A stretch of DNA of 64,000 nucleotides from Marinoscillum pacificum (GTDB taxonomy: Bacteria > Bacteroidota > Bacteroidia > Cytophagales > Cyclobacteriaceae): assembly GCF_024714495.1 (NCBI RefSeq), contig NZ_JAMZMJ010000005.1, positions 124,001 to 188,000 of the forward strand. Direction: 5' to 3'. Under the pieces are notes generated by a model. That model did not search any database. It was not told the origin of the DNA and saw only the letters and a list, made by a program, of their open reading frames with translations. Made by a program: the position numbers and the translations under genes. Positions 46,988-55,942 of the stretch are shown here, one piece after another; positions within the stretch are counted from its first letter, which is position 1, and each line of letters starts with the position of its first letter.

Positions 46988-47896
46988 CTATTTGACTGCT
47001 TTTAAGGTTTTATTCAAAAATTCTAAAGTTCTCTCCACAGTAGGTTCAAACCAGGGAGTTAACAACCAAAAAGAATGAGGAGCATCCTCCATAAAATACA
47101 CTTCAGTATGAATATCTGAGTTTTGCAATACGCGCATAAATTCCTCCCTACCAGCCAAAAACCTTGGATACTTACTTGCCAGGAACAATGTTGGTGGTGT
47201 AGTAGCATCAACATGAGTTAAGGCCGATGCTTCCTCCCAAACATTGGGTATTTCTTCATAGGTGCCTCCCAGCCACTGTGAAGCAACTTCACCTTCCTGT
47301 GAATCAGGATGCTTAAACGCCAACACACCATCCACATCAATGATCGCCTGCACAGGATAAGTAGTACCTATCAAAGCAGCCAATTGCCCTCCAGCAGAAC
47401 AGCCCATTACAGCAATCTTGGTGGTATCCACTTGAAATTTTGAGGATTGATTTTTCAACCACTCAATTGCATCAATCAAATCATCCTTTCCTGCAGGGTA
47501 TCTGGCCTCCAGAGACAATCTATACTCAGGAACCAACACCACATAACCAGCTGCAGCCACCTGCTCAGCCAATGGAGTCATCAAATCAGGTGCACCTGCC
47601 CGCCATCCACCTCCGTGAATCAACAAAACTGCAGGTTTCCTCCCTTCACCTTTTGGTAAAAACATATTCGCAGTGAGGGTGCGATAACCCAAATTCTTAT
47701 ACTCTATAGAGGATCTCGTTTCGACTGAATATGGATGAGAAGGCAAAACTCCTTCCACCTTTAAATCAGTGTAATATTTTGCCACCTTCTTCACAGTACT
47801 TTGCACAGTATAAGAAGTATCACGTGGTATTTGGGACACCAATTCCAGCACCAACAAAAAGGTGATTACCAATAAATTAGCTTTCAACCAACTCAT
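46988..47896 (-). CDS. Alpha/beta-hydrolase, acetyl-esterase type
   Basis: 302 residues. N-terminal signal or anchor (WLKANLLVITFLLVLELVS). Oxyanion motif IHGGGWRAG, nucleophile Ser in MGCSAGGQ, acid near ASKYPRFLAGREEF, and His in EDAPHSFWLL. This is the BD-FAE/lipase-3 type of esterase seen in polysaccharide loci. It probably removes acetyl or methyl groups from pectin so that the lyases can act. Overlaps the PL1 gene by 20 bp. Confidence 0.87.
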   Translation of the reverse strand: MSWLKANLLVITFLLVLELVSQIPRDTSYTVQSTVKKVAKYYTDLKVEGVLPSHPYSVETRSSIEYKNLGYRTLTANMFLPKGEGRKPAVLLIHGGGWRAGAPDLMTPLAEQVAAAGYVVLVPEYRLSLEARYPAGKDDLIDAIEWLKNQSSKFQVDTTKIAVMGCSAGGQLAALIGTTYPVQAIIDVDGVLAFKHPDSQEGEVASQWLGGTYEEIPNVWEEASALTHVDATTPPTLFLASKYPRFLAGREEFMRVLQNSDIHTEVYFMEDAPHSFWLLTPWFEPTVERTLEFLNKTLKAVK

Positions 47897-49190
47897 TCAA
47901 ATAAACTTCAATATTGGTATAGTGTTCTTGCAATCCTGTTTCTCCAGAATCATCACTATTTGGATTTAATCCATTTTTCTTTTCCCATTTGTCCGGCATT
48001 CCATCCCCGTCAGTATCCTTAGGTGCTTTTTTAGATTTTAACTCTGGATACCCTCCCACATCATTAGGTGAATCGATAATTCCGTTATTGCCATACGTAT
48101 ATTTGCCTTCGCAAACTTCCTTTACAATTCTTTGGTCTACTGGGTCTCTGTGAAGACTTGCACCAGCATTTTTCAAAACCATGTCAAACGATAGTTCTGC
48201 GGACTGTGTGGCAACTTCAGCGAACTCTACAGGCTTATCCAAAACCACAAAATCAAGCTCTTCTTTACTCACAGCTATACCTTGTATATTGTCTGAGGTA
48301 ACCTCCTCATTGCCAACAAGCACATTACCAGACAGGTAAAAGTGACCATATGGCTTATAAGGATCTAAAATTTTATCTTTTTTGGATGCTGTTGCCGGAC
48401 CAGCTTTGTAGGTGTTATTTATTAGGTTATAGTTTCCTTCTTCTCCGGCATAGCTATTGTTGGATCGCCAATTGTAGATCACGTTATTTCGGAAATCAGC
48501 AATTTCTTCTGATGGCTGTTTATGATATCGAGCACCCTGAAAACGGGGGTTCCTACTATTATGATGAGCAAATAAATTATGATGAAAACTAGCCTTCTTT
48601 CCACCCCAAATACCTCCATAGCCATGCTCACCTTTAGCATGTACAGAATTATTCAAACTTTCTGAAATAATGCAGTATTGAACCGTCGCATATTCATTGT
48701 CATAGACGGATACACTCTCATCAGTACTCCAGCTAAAGCTACAGTGGTCAATAATTAAATTTTGATTGTTTTTAGCACTTATGGCATCATCCTGAACGTT
48801 ACGATCATCTCCCAATCGTGACCTGATGTAGCGTATAATCACATTATCACCTTTCACCTTTAGTGGATAATTCTTCAGACAAATTCCATCTCCAGGTGCG
48901 CTTTGTCCAGCAATAGTGACATTACCTTCATTGATGTCCAAAGGAGACTCTAACGCAATGGTACCAGATATACTAAATAGGATAATCCTTGGATAATCCT
49001 TCCTCAGCGCTTCCCTCAAACTACCAGGACCTGAGTCGTTTAAGTTATTTACTATCAACACTTTTCCTCCTCTTCCGCCAGATGCAAACCTCCCAAAACC
49101 CTCAGCACCAGGAAACGCCAAATCCTGAGCGGCCAGAGAATTCACAACAAAAAGGATGTAGAACAAAGAAGATAGAAACCTTAAATTCAT
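47877..49190 (-). CDS. Secreted pectate lyase, PL1 family
   Basis: 437 residues from ATG 49190 (signal peptide MNLRFLSSLFYILFVVNSLA); the frame opens 18 codons earlier without a good signal sequence. PL1_2-type beta-helix: AFPGAEGFGRFASGGRGGKV, NVTIAGQSAPGDGI, Ca-binding DHCSFSWSTDE, and the catalytic Arg region HNSRNPRFQG. The C-terminus has an EF-hand-like DTDGDGMPDKWE calcium segment. Cuts polygalacturonate outside the cell. Confidence 0.95.
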   Translation of the reverse strand: MNLRFLSSLFYILFVVNSLAAQDLAFPGAEGFGRFASGGRGGKVLIVNNLNDSGPGSLREALRKDYPRIILFSISGTIALESPLDINEGNVTIAGQSAPGDGICLKNYPLKVKGDNVIIRYIRSRLGDDRNVQDDAISAKNNQNLIIDHCSFSWSTDESVSVYDNEYATVQYCIISESLNNSVHAKGEHGYGGIWGGKKASFHHNLFAHHNSRNPRFQGARYHKQPSEEIADFRNNVIYNWRSNNSYAGEEGNYNLINNTYKAGPATASKKDKILDPYKPYGHFYLSGNVLVGNEEVTSDNIQGIAVSKEELDFVVLDKPVEFAEVATQSAELSFDMVLKNAGASLHRDPVDQRIVKEVCEGKYTYGNNGIIDSPNDVGGYPELKSKKAPKDTDGDGMPDKWEKKNGLNPNSDDSGETGLQEHYTNIEVYLNELVES

Positions 49191-49211
49191 AAATAGCTGC
49201 TGGTTATAAGA

Positions 49212-49270
49212 AATGTAAAAAGAGGCCGTCTCAAAAGAAGTCAACTAGACTCTGTTAACACTTTTGAGAC
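49212..49270 (-). terminator. Hairpin between triple-repeat protein and PL1 genes
   Basis: Perfect 10-bp arms GTCTCAAAAG / CTTTTGAGAC with a 23-base loop; on the minus strand CTCTTTTTAC follows. It could attenuate expression of the lyase genes downstream. Confidence 0.55.
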
Positions 49271-49289
49271 AGATTCTTCAAATTTTAAC

Positions 49290-52200
49290 TTACTCTTTGA
49301 TAAATCTATTGGTGACTCGCTTACCATCTATCGATAACTCCAGGATATAAACACCTTTTGGCAAAGTAGATACATCCATTTCTGCTTTATTCTTCTGAAT
49401 AGTTTTAGTAAAAGAAGTGACACGTGTACCGTCCAAACTATATACCTGAATACTTTCAGAAAGAATTGGTTCTGCAGTTGACACCTGAATCACTCGAGTT
49501 GTTGGATTTGGCCAAATAGCAATCTCACCATTCAAACCTTCTTCTCCCAACACAACACTACCATCCGTGTTTCCAGTAAGAGACAAGGCAACTGAACTCA
49601 CCCCTACACTACTATGACCTAATTCACCGTTGTGATTACCTCCAGAAGCGCTATTGAGTCTTACATAAATAGTTGTTTCCCCAACATTACCATCTAGTGG
49701 TGCAAGAGATAATGAGGACAACCATAGCTCTCCATTGAATGATATTTGATAATCTGAAGGAACCGAAATCACGATACTTCCAGTTAAGTTGGAACCAGAA
49801 ACAGTATAAGACTGAGCCTCTGAAGGTCTACCCAAAATCTGAGTAAAGCCAGTTAACTGACCTGATAAATTTATTCCAGGATCAGGAATTGTTTGCCCTG
49901 AAACCGTTACTGAAATACTCACCGCATCAGTCGATGCATGTACGATATCTCCTGAGTAGTCACCTGTAGTTGTTGCATTTAATCGTACATAAACTACCGT
50001 ATTGGCAACTGTACCTTCACTGTCTGGCGAAATAGCAACCGTTGACGCCCAGGCCGAACCATCTAATGACAATTCGAAATTAGCAGGAGCTGCAATATTG
50101 AGGTCTCCAACCAGGTAAATAGCAGAAACGGTGTATGACTGTGCATCAGAGAAAGAACTTACACTTTCCTTAAACGATTCAAATGTACCGGAAGCTGTAA
50201 TCTCAGGTACTACGGTTAATCCAGTTAAAGAAATTGCACGTGTTGTTTCTCCACTTGCCAGCATGAGGTCCCCATTATACTCTCCAACTTCCGCAGCATT
50301 CAACCGAACATAGAAGGATGTATCTGCAATCACTCCATCAACTGGAGTTAACGTAATTGCATTAGTCGTATAGTCAGATGATGCATAAGCAGATATTTCA
50401 TAGCCTGCAGGTGGTGTAATAGACATATCAGCTTCAAGATTAGAAGCAGAAACACTAAACGACTTACCCTCTGTTGGAGAGCCTAAGTGCTGTAAAAAAG
50501 CAGATAGTGAAGAAGGTGAATTTAATGTTGGAGTTGGCCCTTCATCATCACCGGTGAATGTTGCCGGCAATCTGGTCTGAGATGGCGAATAAGCGCCTGT
50601 CACATCATGTACTATGTAATCGATGTATGCAGAATAAGTTGGACTTCCATTACCATCACCAAATCTGTAATAATTAGATCCAGTAGTAGTTGTAGTTACG
50701 GCAGTCAAAACCGGTGAAGGGTTTTCGTTTAAATATATTTTAACCACTCCTTCTGTACCACTACTCGCATCAACTGTCATTCTGAAAACATTCCAATCTG
50801 AAACATTCAACACTTCTGAAAGATCTACAGAAGCGCCTGATCTCTGTAATGACAACTCACCATTAGATCGGATATTTAACTGGTCTCTGAAACCATTAAT
50901 ATGCATGTCAATATCGGTCAACCTATCCGCTGCCAGATCCTTCGCCTTTACTCTCATCGCAACTGTTACTGCTGTTGGCACTGGATCAAAATCAGCCGTT
51001 TTGAACATCCCTGAAGCATCCGCTCCATCCAATGCCAAAATATTATTTCCAACAACTAGTGGATCAGACTCTATAGCCCATACCGTACCAGAACCGTTAC
51101 TTGAACTCCAAGCCGGGTCCGCAGCGTCTGGTAGTTCATTCGCAGCATAAATTGACCATTCCCCAACAGGTGGTTTTGTAACTTCATTTGGAAGTCTGGT
51201 CTGCTCGGGAGAATATGCTCCTGTCAAATCATAACTCACATAATCAACATATGATGAATAAACCGGGCTACCGTTTCCATCACCAAATCGGAAATAATTA
51301 GAGCTGGTAGTTGTTGTGGTTGTAGCAGTCAAAACAGGATATGGATTTTCATTCAGATAAATCTTCACAATTCCTTCGGTCCCACTACTCGCATCAATGG
51401 TCATTCTGAAAACATTCCACTGAGCAACATTCAACGATTCTGACAAGTCTACAGAAGCACCTGATCTCTGCAAACTCAACTCACCATTGGAACGAATATT
51501 CAACTGATCTCTAAATCCATTGATGTGCATATCAATATCTGTTAAGCGATCAGCTGAAAGGTCTTTAGCCTTTACTCTCATAACTACAGTAACTCCAGTT
51601 GGCACAGGATCAAAATCAGCAGTCTTATACATACCTGATGCATCTGATCCATCAATTGCCAGGATATTATTACCTACTCTTACAGGGTCTGGCTCAATGG
51701 TCCAAACTGTTCCCGAACCATTACTTGAACTCCATGCAGGATCTGCGGCATCAAGCAAAACATCAGCATGATAGATAGTCCATTCACCAACAGGTGGCAT
51801 GGTTACTTCATTTGGAAGTCTTGTCTGAGCAGGCGAATAGGCCCCGGTTACATCATAACTCACATAATCCACATATGCAGAATATGTTGGACTGCCGTTT
51901 CCATCACCAAATCTGAAATAATTAGAGCTGGTAGTTGTGGTAGTTGTAGCCGTTAAAACCGGAAATGGATTCTCATTAAGATAAATTTTCACAATTCCTT
52001 CAGTCCCACTACTGGCATCTATAGTCATTCGGTAAACATTCCACTTGGAAGTATTCAGCAAACCAGAAAGGTCTACCGAAGCACCAGAGCGCTGAAGACT
52101 CAACTCACCATTTGATCTAATATTTAATTGATCTCTGAATCCATTGATGTGCATATCAATATCTGTCAGACGATCGGCAGTTAAATCCTTGCCCTTCACT

Positions 52201-52520
52201 CTCATAACCACTGTCACTCCAGTTGGAACAGGGTCAAAATCAGCCGTTTTGAACATACCAGATGCATCTGCACCATCGAGAGACAATATGTTATTGCCAA
52301 CCCGTACAGGGTCTGATTCAATCGCCCAGACAGTACCTGACCCATTACTGGAACTCCATGCAGGATCTGCAGCATCAGGTAGTTCATCCGCATGATAAGT
52401 AATCCAATCTCCAACTAGTGGCTGATTAGGATCATTCTGCGCTACCAGGCTATTTATTCCTGCTACAAATAGCAACAGGCAGCAAAAAAGGTTAGTTATT
52501 AATTTCATAATACCATTCAT
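49290..52520 (-). CDS. Large T9SS-secreted protein with three tandem lectin-like repeats
   Basis: 1076 residues from ATG 52520 (signal peptide KLITNLFCCLLLFVAGINSL); the open frame begins earlier, inside the upstream gene. Three near-identical units of about 208 residues (about 35-239, 240-446, 447-655) share DAADPAWSSSNGSGTVW and INGFRDQLNIRSNGELSLQR and look like a concanavalin-type lectin sandwich. Three Ig-like units of about 95 residues follow (QSYTVSGSNL type), then a Por_Secre_tail sorting domain (IAIWPNPTTRVIQVS). No catalytic motif seen. Probably a surface pectin-binding adhesin or an enzyme of an unknown family. Confidence 0.85.
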   Translation of the reverse strand: MNGIMKLITNLFCCLLLFVAGINSLVAQNDPNQPLVGDWITYHADELPDAADPAWSSSNGSGTVWAIESDPVRVGNNILSLDGADASGMFKTADFDPVPTGVTVVMRVKGKDLTADRLTDIDMHINGFRDQLNIRSNGELSLQRSGASVDLSGLLNTSKWNVYRMTIDASSGTEGIVKIYLNENPFPVLTATTTTTTSSNYFRFGDGNGSPTYSAYVDYVSYDVTGAYSPAQTRLPNEVTMPPVGEWTIYHADVLLDAADPAWSSSNGSGTVWTIEPDPVRVGNNILAIDGSDASGMYKTADFDPVPTGVTVVMRVKAKDLSADRLTDIDMHINGFRDQLNIRSNGELSLQRSGASVDLSESLNVAQWNVFRMTIDASSGTEGIVKIYLNENPYPVLTATTTTTTSSNYFRFGDGNGSPVYSSYVDYVSYDLTGAYSPEQTRLPNEVTKPPVGEWSIYAANELPDAADPAWSSSNGSGTVWAIESDPLVVGNNILALDGADASGMFKTADFDPVPTAVTVAMRVKAKDLAADRLTDIDMHINGFRDQLNIRSNGELSLQRSGASVDLSEVLNVSDWNVFRMTVDASSGTEGVVKIYLNENPSPVLTAVTTTTTGSNYYRFGDGNGSPTYSAYIDYIVHDVTGAYSPSQTRLPATFTGDDEGPTPTLNSPSSLSAFLQHLGSPTEGKSFSVSASNLEADMSITPPAGYEISAYASSDYTTNAITLTPVDGVIADTSFYVRLNAAEVGEYNGDLMLASGETTRAISLTGLTVVPEITASGTFESFKESVSSFSDAQSYTVSAIYLVGDLNIAAPANFELSLDGSAWASTVAISPDSEGTVANTVVYVRLNATTTGDYSGDIVHASTDAVSISVTVSGQTIPDPGINLSGQLTGFTQILGRPSEAQSYTVSGSNLTGSIVISVPSDYQISFNGELWLSSLSLAPLDGNVGETTIYVRLNSASGGNHNGELGHSSVGVSSVALSLTGNTDGSVVLGEEGLNGEIAIWPNPTTRVIQVSTAEPILSESIQVYSLDGTRVTSFTKTIQKNKAEMDVSTLPKGVYILELSIDGKRVTNRFIKE

Positions 52521-52575
52521 TTTTCTGTGTCGATTAATGAAAATCACTTCGTTTCTTTGATTCATTACCATGAGA

Positions 52576-54132
52576 TTATTGTCTCCAACGTGCCGGACCA
52601 ACTTCCTCATCAATCATCGTTTGATTGGTAATGGTAAAATCTCCATTTGCTGGATCCACTATTCCTGGATCAGCTTCTGAAGCATCAACAGAACCTGGAT
52701 CTGTATATTCTCCTTCAAATAAACCAATGGCATTATAGTAGAAGTTATCACTATAGCTAGTAGTCACAGCTGGATCTATATCACCTAGTCGAGACCAGTT
52801 ACCATAAATAGCTCCACCAGTTCCTTCCAATCCTGTCTCCACAAAAAGACATTGACTCACTTCAAGTGAATTACCTGCTCCTGACATTCTAAAGAAGCCT
52901 CTGTTATTGCTGTTGTCAGCAATACATGCTTGATAGAATGTACAACTAGTGAACACTACATCAGCAGGCACCTGCATTCTTAACAAAGAGCGTATACCTT
53001 TAGCAATTACAGTATTGCTCACAGTAAGTGATCCAACTACTCCTCCGCGGAAATCAAAACCATCTCCACCTCCACCAGGGATGTCATGAATGTATGAATC
53101 CAGTATGGTGATATCACCATAAGTACCTCCACTATTGCTGTAGATAATGTTGTTGTCGTAACCGCTTATTTCACAACCTTCAATTGTCAATGCTCCCAGG
53201 TTACACTCAGCAGCAGATGCATTAAAGAACTGACCATAGTTATTCTCGCCACGAACATCCAAATATCTAAGAGTAATAGAACTCACACTGGATGCACAGG
53301 TAAACTGACCCGTAACAACCGGCATGTCGTACCACTTTTGTCCTTCGATAGTGATGGATTTAGTGATTTCAGTACCACCGATATCATAGGTACCTGCTGC
53401 CACAATCAATGTAGCACCGTCTGCAGCAGCTGAAATTGCGGCAGCCAAATCATCATTAGCTGTTACAGTAGCCTCTTTAAGCGTTGAAAAGGTAACTGTT
53501 CCTCTTCTCTTGGTTCCATTGTACAATGTCACCGTATAATCAGTGGCTCCGGCCAAACCATCTATGGTTGCTGAACCTGCAGCGCGTTGACTATCGGAAA
53601 TCTGCACTAATGTATTTCCAGGAGATACCAGCAAGTGAGTCACTTCACTACCTGCTGCCCACAATACAGTGGCATAGGTATCTTGTACATTTTCACCAGG
53701 TAAAGCGAGGAAAATTTGCTCAGGATCGGTTTTAACAGCCACCGTTGCCCATTTAGACTCTGCCAAACCTTCTTCTACCGCTTTAATTCTTGCGGAGTAT
53801 ACAGTCTCTCCTGAAAACGATTCTGTGTAGGTAATGGTACCTTGAGCAGGTATTTCATCCACAGTAGCAGTACTAACCGGATCTCCAGAAAAAACTAAAC
53901 TATCCTGAAAGAACTCAATAATGTATTGATCGACAGATGGATCAGCAGTCCAGCTCAGTTCAATGTTTACTTGATTTCTAACTCTTGCTTCCAACCCTAC
54001 AGGAGCAAAAACCCTTGAGGTATTTAACTCTTGAATGACCGGATCAATATCATCTTCACAGGCTATGGATATCATGGATATCACACAAAGAAAAACCCCT
54101 GTTAGTTTTGTTAATCTATTGTACATGATCAT
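52576..54132 (-). CDS. DUF4957/DUF5123-type surface lipoprotein with FnIII domain (SusE-position)
   Basis: 518 residues. Lipoprotein signal CVISMISIACEDD. One or two FnIII-like domains (about 40-230, INIELSWTADPS-type strands) and a C-terminal parallel beta-helix at about 240-518 (DDLAAAISAAADGATLIVA, IEGCEISGYDNN, GDGFDFRGG), the DUF4957 plus DUF5123 layout. It lies six bp after susD, the usual place for SusE/F-type surface glycan-binding proteins. A lyase activity is not excluded, but no catalytic residues are evident. Confidence 0.85.
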   Translation of the reverse strand: MIMYNRLTKLTGVFLCVISMISIACEDDIDPVIQELNTSRVFAPVGLEARVRNQVNIELSWTADPSVDQYIIEFFQDSLVFSGDPVSTATVDEIPAQGTITYTESFSGETVYSARIKAVEEGLAESKWATVAVKTDPEQIFLALPGENVQDTYATVLWAAGSEVTHLLVSPGNTLVQISDSQRAAGSATIDGLAGATDYTVTLYNGTKRRGTVTFSTLKEATVTANDDLAAAISAAADGATLIVAAGTYDIGGTEITKSITIEGQKWYDMPVVTGQFTCASSVSSITLRYLDVRGENNYGQFFNASAAECNLGALTIEGCEISGYDNNIIYSNSGGTYGDITILDSYIHDIPGGGGDGFDFRGGVVGSLTVSNTVIAKGIRSLLRMQVPADVVFTSCTFYQACIADNSNNRGFFRMSGAGNSLEVSQCLFVETGLEGTGGAIYGNWSRLGDIDPAVTTSYSDNFYYNAIGLFEGEYTDPGSVDASEADPGIVDPANGDFTITNQTMIDEEVGPARWRQ

Positions 54133-54138
54133 TAGGTT

Positions 54139-55923
54139 TTAGTTGAGTAAATCGTTGTTCAATTGTCCATTGCTACCGTCAACAAACACTTGCCAAATTG
54201 GCCAGAATTGATTTGCATCAGGATTGCCAACATATAGACTCTCTATTTTTTGATCATCTAGTTGTCCAGGGACTGCCCAGTTCATATTATCCGAATACTC
54301 TGATGATCGATCTTCCGTTTGACCTCTTTCCAGTCCATAAAACTCTAGTGTTTCATTATCATCCGCCAAACGATAGTACAAAGTACCTGGCACATTACTA
54401 TATGCCCCAGACTGATTTCTCAAATCGTACATTTTCTGCTTTGCTTCAGCAAGTTTATCGCTTAGTAGATTCCATCTGATGAGTGCCTGCTTTCTTTGCA
54501 TTTCTCCACACAATTCCAACTTATGCTCCTCAACAATGGCATTAAACACTCCATCTCCAGACAAACCATTCAAGTAATTTTCCACTTTGTCAGTCCAGTC
54601 TGCTGGATCAAACGCTCTCTGACGAATTTCTCTTAGGTATGGTTTAGCAGCTTCTGCCCCTTCTAGTTCGTAAGCAGCTTCTGCAGCCATAAGTAGAATT
54701 TCAGCATATCGCATGTACATGAAGTTGGTACCGTCATCATTAGATGCAGTCACTCTTACATTCTTCCATTCATAGCGATACTTACCAAACATCCATTGGT
54801 CGATCCCTGTAGGTTCTTGCTCTGCTACATCTTCCGCGGGGCTCACATCTTTCCACTGATAAGGAACACATGTCACATCACGACGAGTGTCTTTAGCATC
54901 ATAATCATAAAATACGAATGGTAAAGGTCCTCCTTGACCACCACGAGGCTGGCCAGTATATTTATCTCTACTTTGGTGTCTCACAGCGAAAGTGAACAAC
55001 CATCTTCCTCGACCTGAAGCAAATGGAATTTCCCAAAGAGACTCACCACCAGCAGTTACATCATCCTGGTTAAATTTTCTCCATAGATCCTCAAATGAAG
55101 ATTCTAATCTCACTGTGCCACTCTCAATCACATCTCTACACTCTTGCAAAGCAATAGCGTACATATCTGCTCTAGCTAAATCTGGATCGTTGCTTAAGCG
55201 AACTCCATCACCATACTGAGAATAACCACCAGCAGCTAAGGCCAATCGAGCACGCAATCCTTTCACAAAAGCTTTATTGATTTGCTCAACTGTAGTTGTC
55301 ACAGAAGATTCATTTGGCCACGGAACATAATTAGCTGCTTCAGCAAGATCTGCTAACAATTGCTTGTAAATCACATCCCTGCTAGAACGTGGCAAATACA
55401 AAGTTTCTGTTGCTATAGGCTCAAATCGAGCGGGAACATCACCCCAGGTTTTCACCAGGTCAGCATAATAGAATGCTCTTAACGTAAGAGCCTCTCCCAA
55501 CAAATAAGCCATGTCCGGATCGTTTTCAACATCACCATAGGCTCTCAATCCTCTAATGCAGATGTTAGCACGTTCAATCCCTGAATACATCATTGCCCAG
55601 GCATTGTTGGTAGTATTCATCTGATCATTATTTGGTTTAGCATCATACTTTACCAAATCATAATTATCATCAGAATTATCTGAGCTATTGTGCCATTCAA
55701 CATCCGTATTCATTCCATACCATGGAAGGTATCTTCCTCTGTAGGAGTTCGTTTGACCAAGCGGTTCCTTAATACCATCTACAGCACCTTTTGCCAGTGT
55801 GTAGACCGAAAAAATCTTGGACTCATCCAATGTGGATTTAGCTGGAGCTTCTAGGAAGTCCTCACATGAGGATACACCCATTAACAGAAGTCCTGCAAAC
55901 ATTATGTTTAATATCTTTTTCAT
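54139..55923 (-). CDS. susD: SusD/RagB-family outer-membrane glycan-binding lipoprotein
   Basis: 594 residues. Lipoprotein signal FAGLLLMGVSSCEDF. Typical SusD features: NNAWAMMYSGIERANICI, the TPR-like helices around ALTLRAFYYADLVKTWGDVP, and the C-terminal YGLERGQTEDRS region. Forms the lid of the SusC channel and binds pectin oligomers. Between susC (19 bp) and the DUF4957 gene. Confidence 0.95.
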   Translation of the reverse strand: MKKILNIMFAGLLLMGVSSCEDFLEAPAKSTLDESKIFSVYTLAKGAVDGIKEPLGQTNSYRGRYLPWYGMNTDVEWHNSSDNSDDNYDLVKYDAKPNNDQMNTTNNAWAMMYSGIERANICIRGLRAYGDVENDPDMAYLLGEALTLRAFYYADLVKTWGDVPARFEPIATETLYLPRSSRDVIYKQLLADLAEAANYVPWPNESSVTTTVEQINKAFVKGLRARLALAAGGYSQYGDGVRLSNDPDLARADMYAIALQECRDVIESGTVRLESSFEDLWRKFNQDDVTAGGESLWEIPFASGRGRWLFTFAVRHQSRDKYTGQPRGGQGGPLPFVFYDYDAKDTRRDVTCVPYQWKDVSPAEDVAEQEPTGIDQWMFGKYRYEWKNVRVTASNDDGTNFMYMRYAEILLMAAEAAYELEGAEAAKPYLREIRQRAFDPADWTDKVENYLNGLSGDGVFNAIVEEHKLELCGEMQRKQALIRWNLLSDKLAEAKQKMYDLRNQSGAYSNVPGTLYYRLADDNETLEFYGLERGQTEDRSSEYSDNMNWAVPGQLDDQKIESLYVGNPDANQFWPIWQVFVDGSNGQLNNDLLN

Positions 55924-55942
55924 TGCAAATTCAGTTTTGGGT

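Noticed and set aside
49228-49270. GTCTCAAAAG inverted repeat as IS ends
   Set aside because: Only 43 bp apart with no transposase; a hairpin or terminator is the simpler reading.
50560-52430. Repeats at about 624-bp intervals as a CRISPR or DNA transposon array
   Set aside because: The repeats are in frame, keep codon structure and encode protein domains; they are intragenic duplications.
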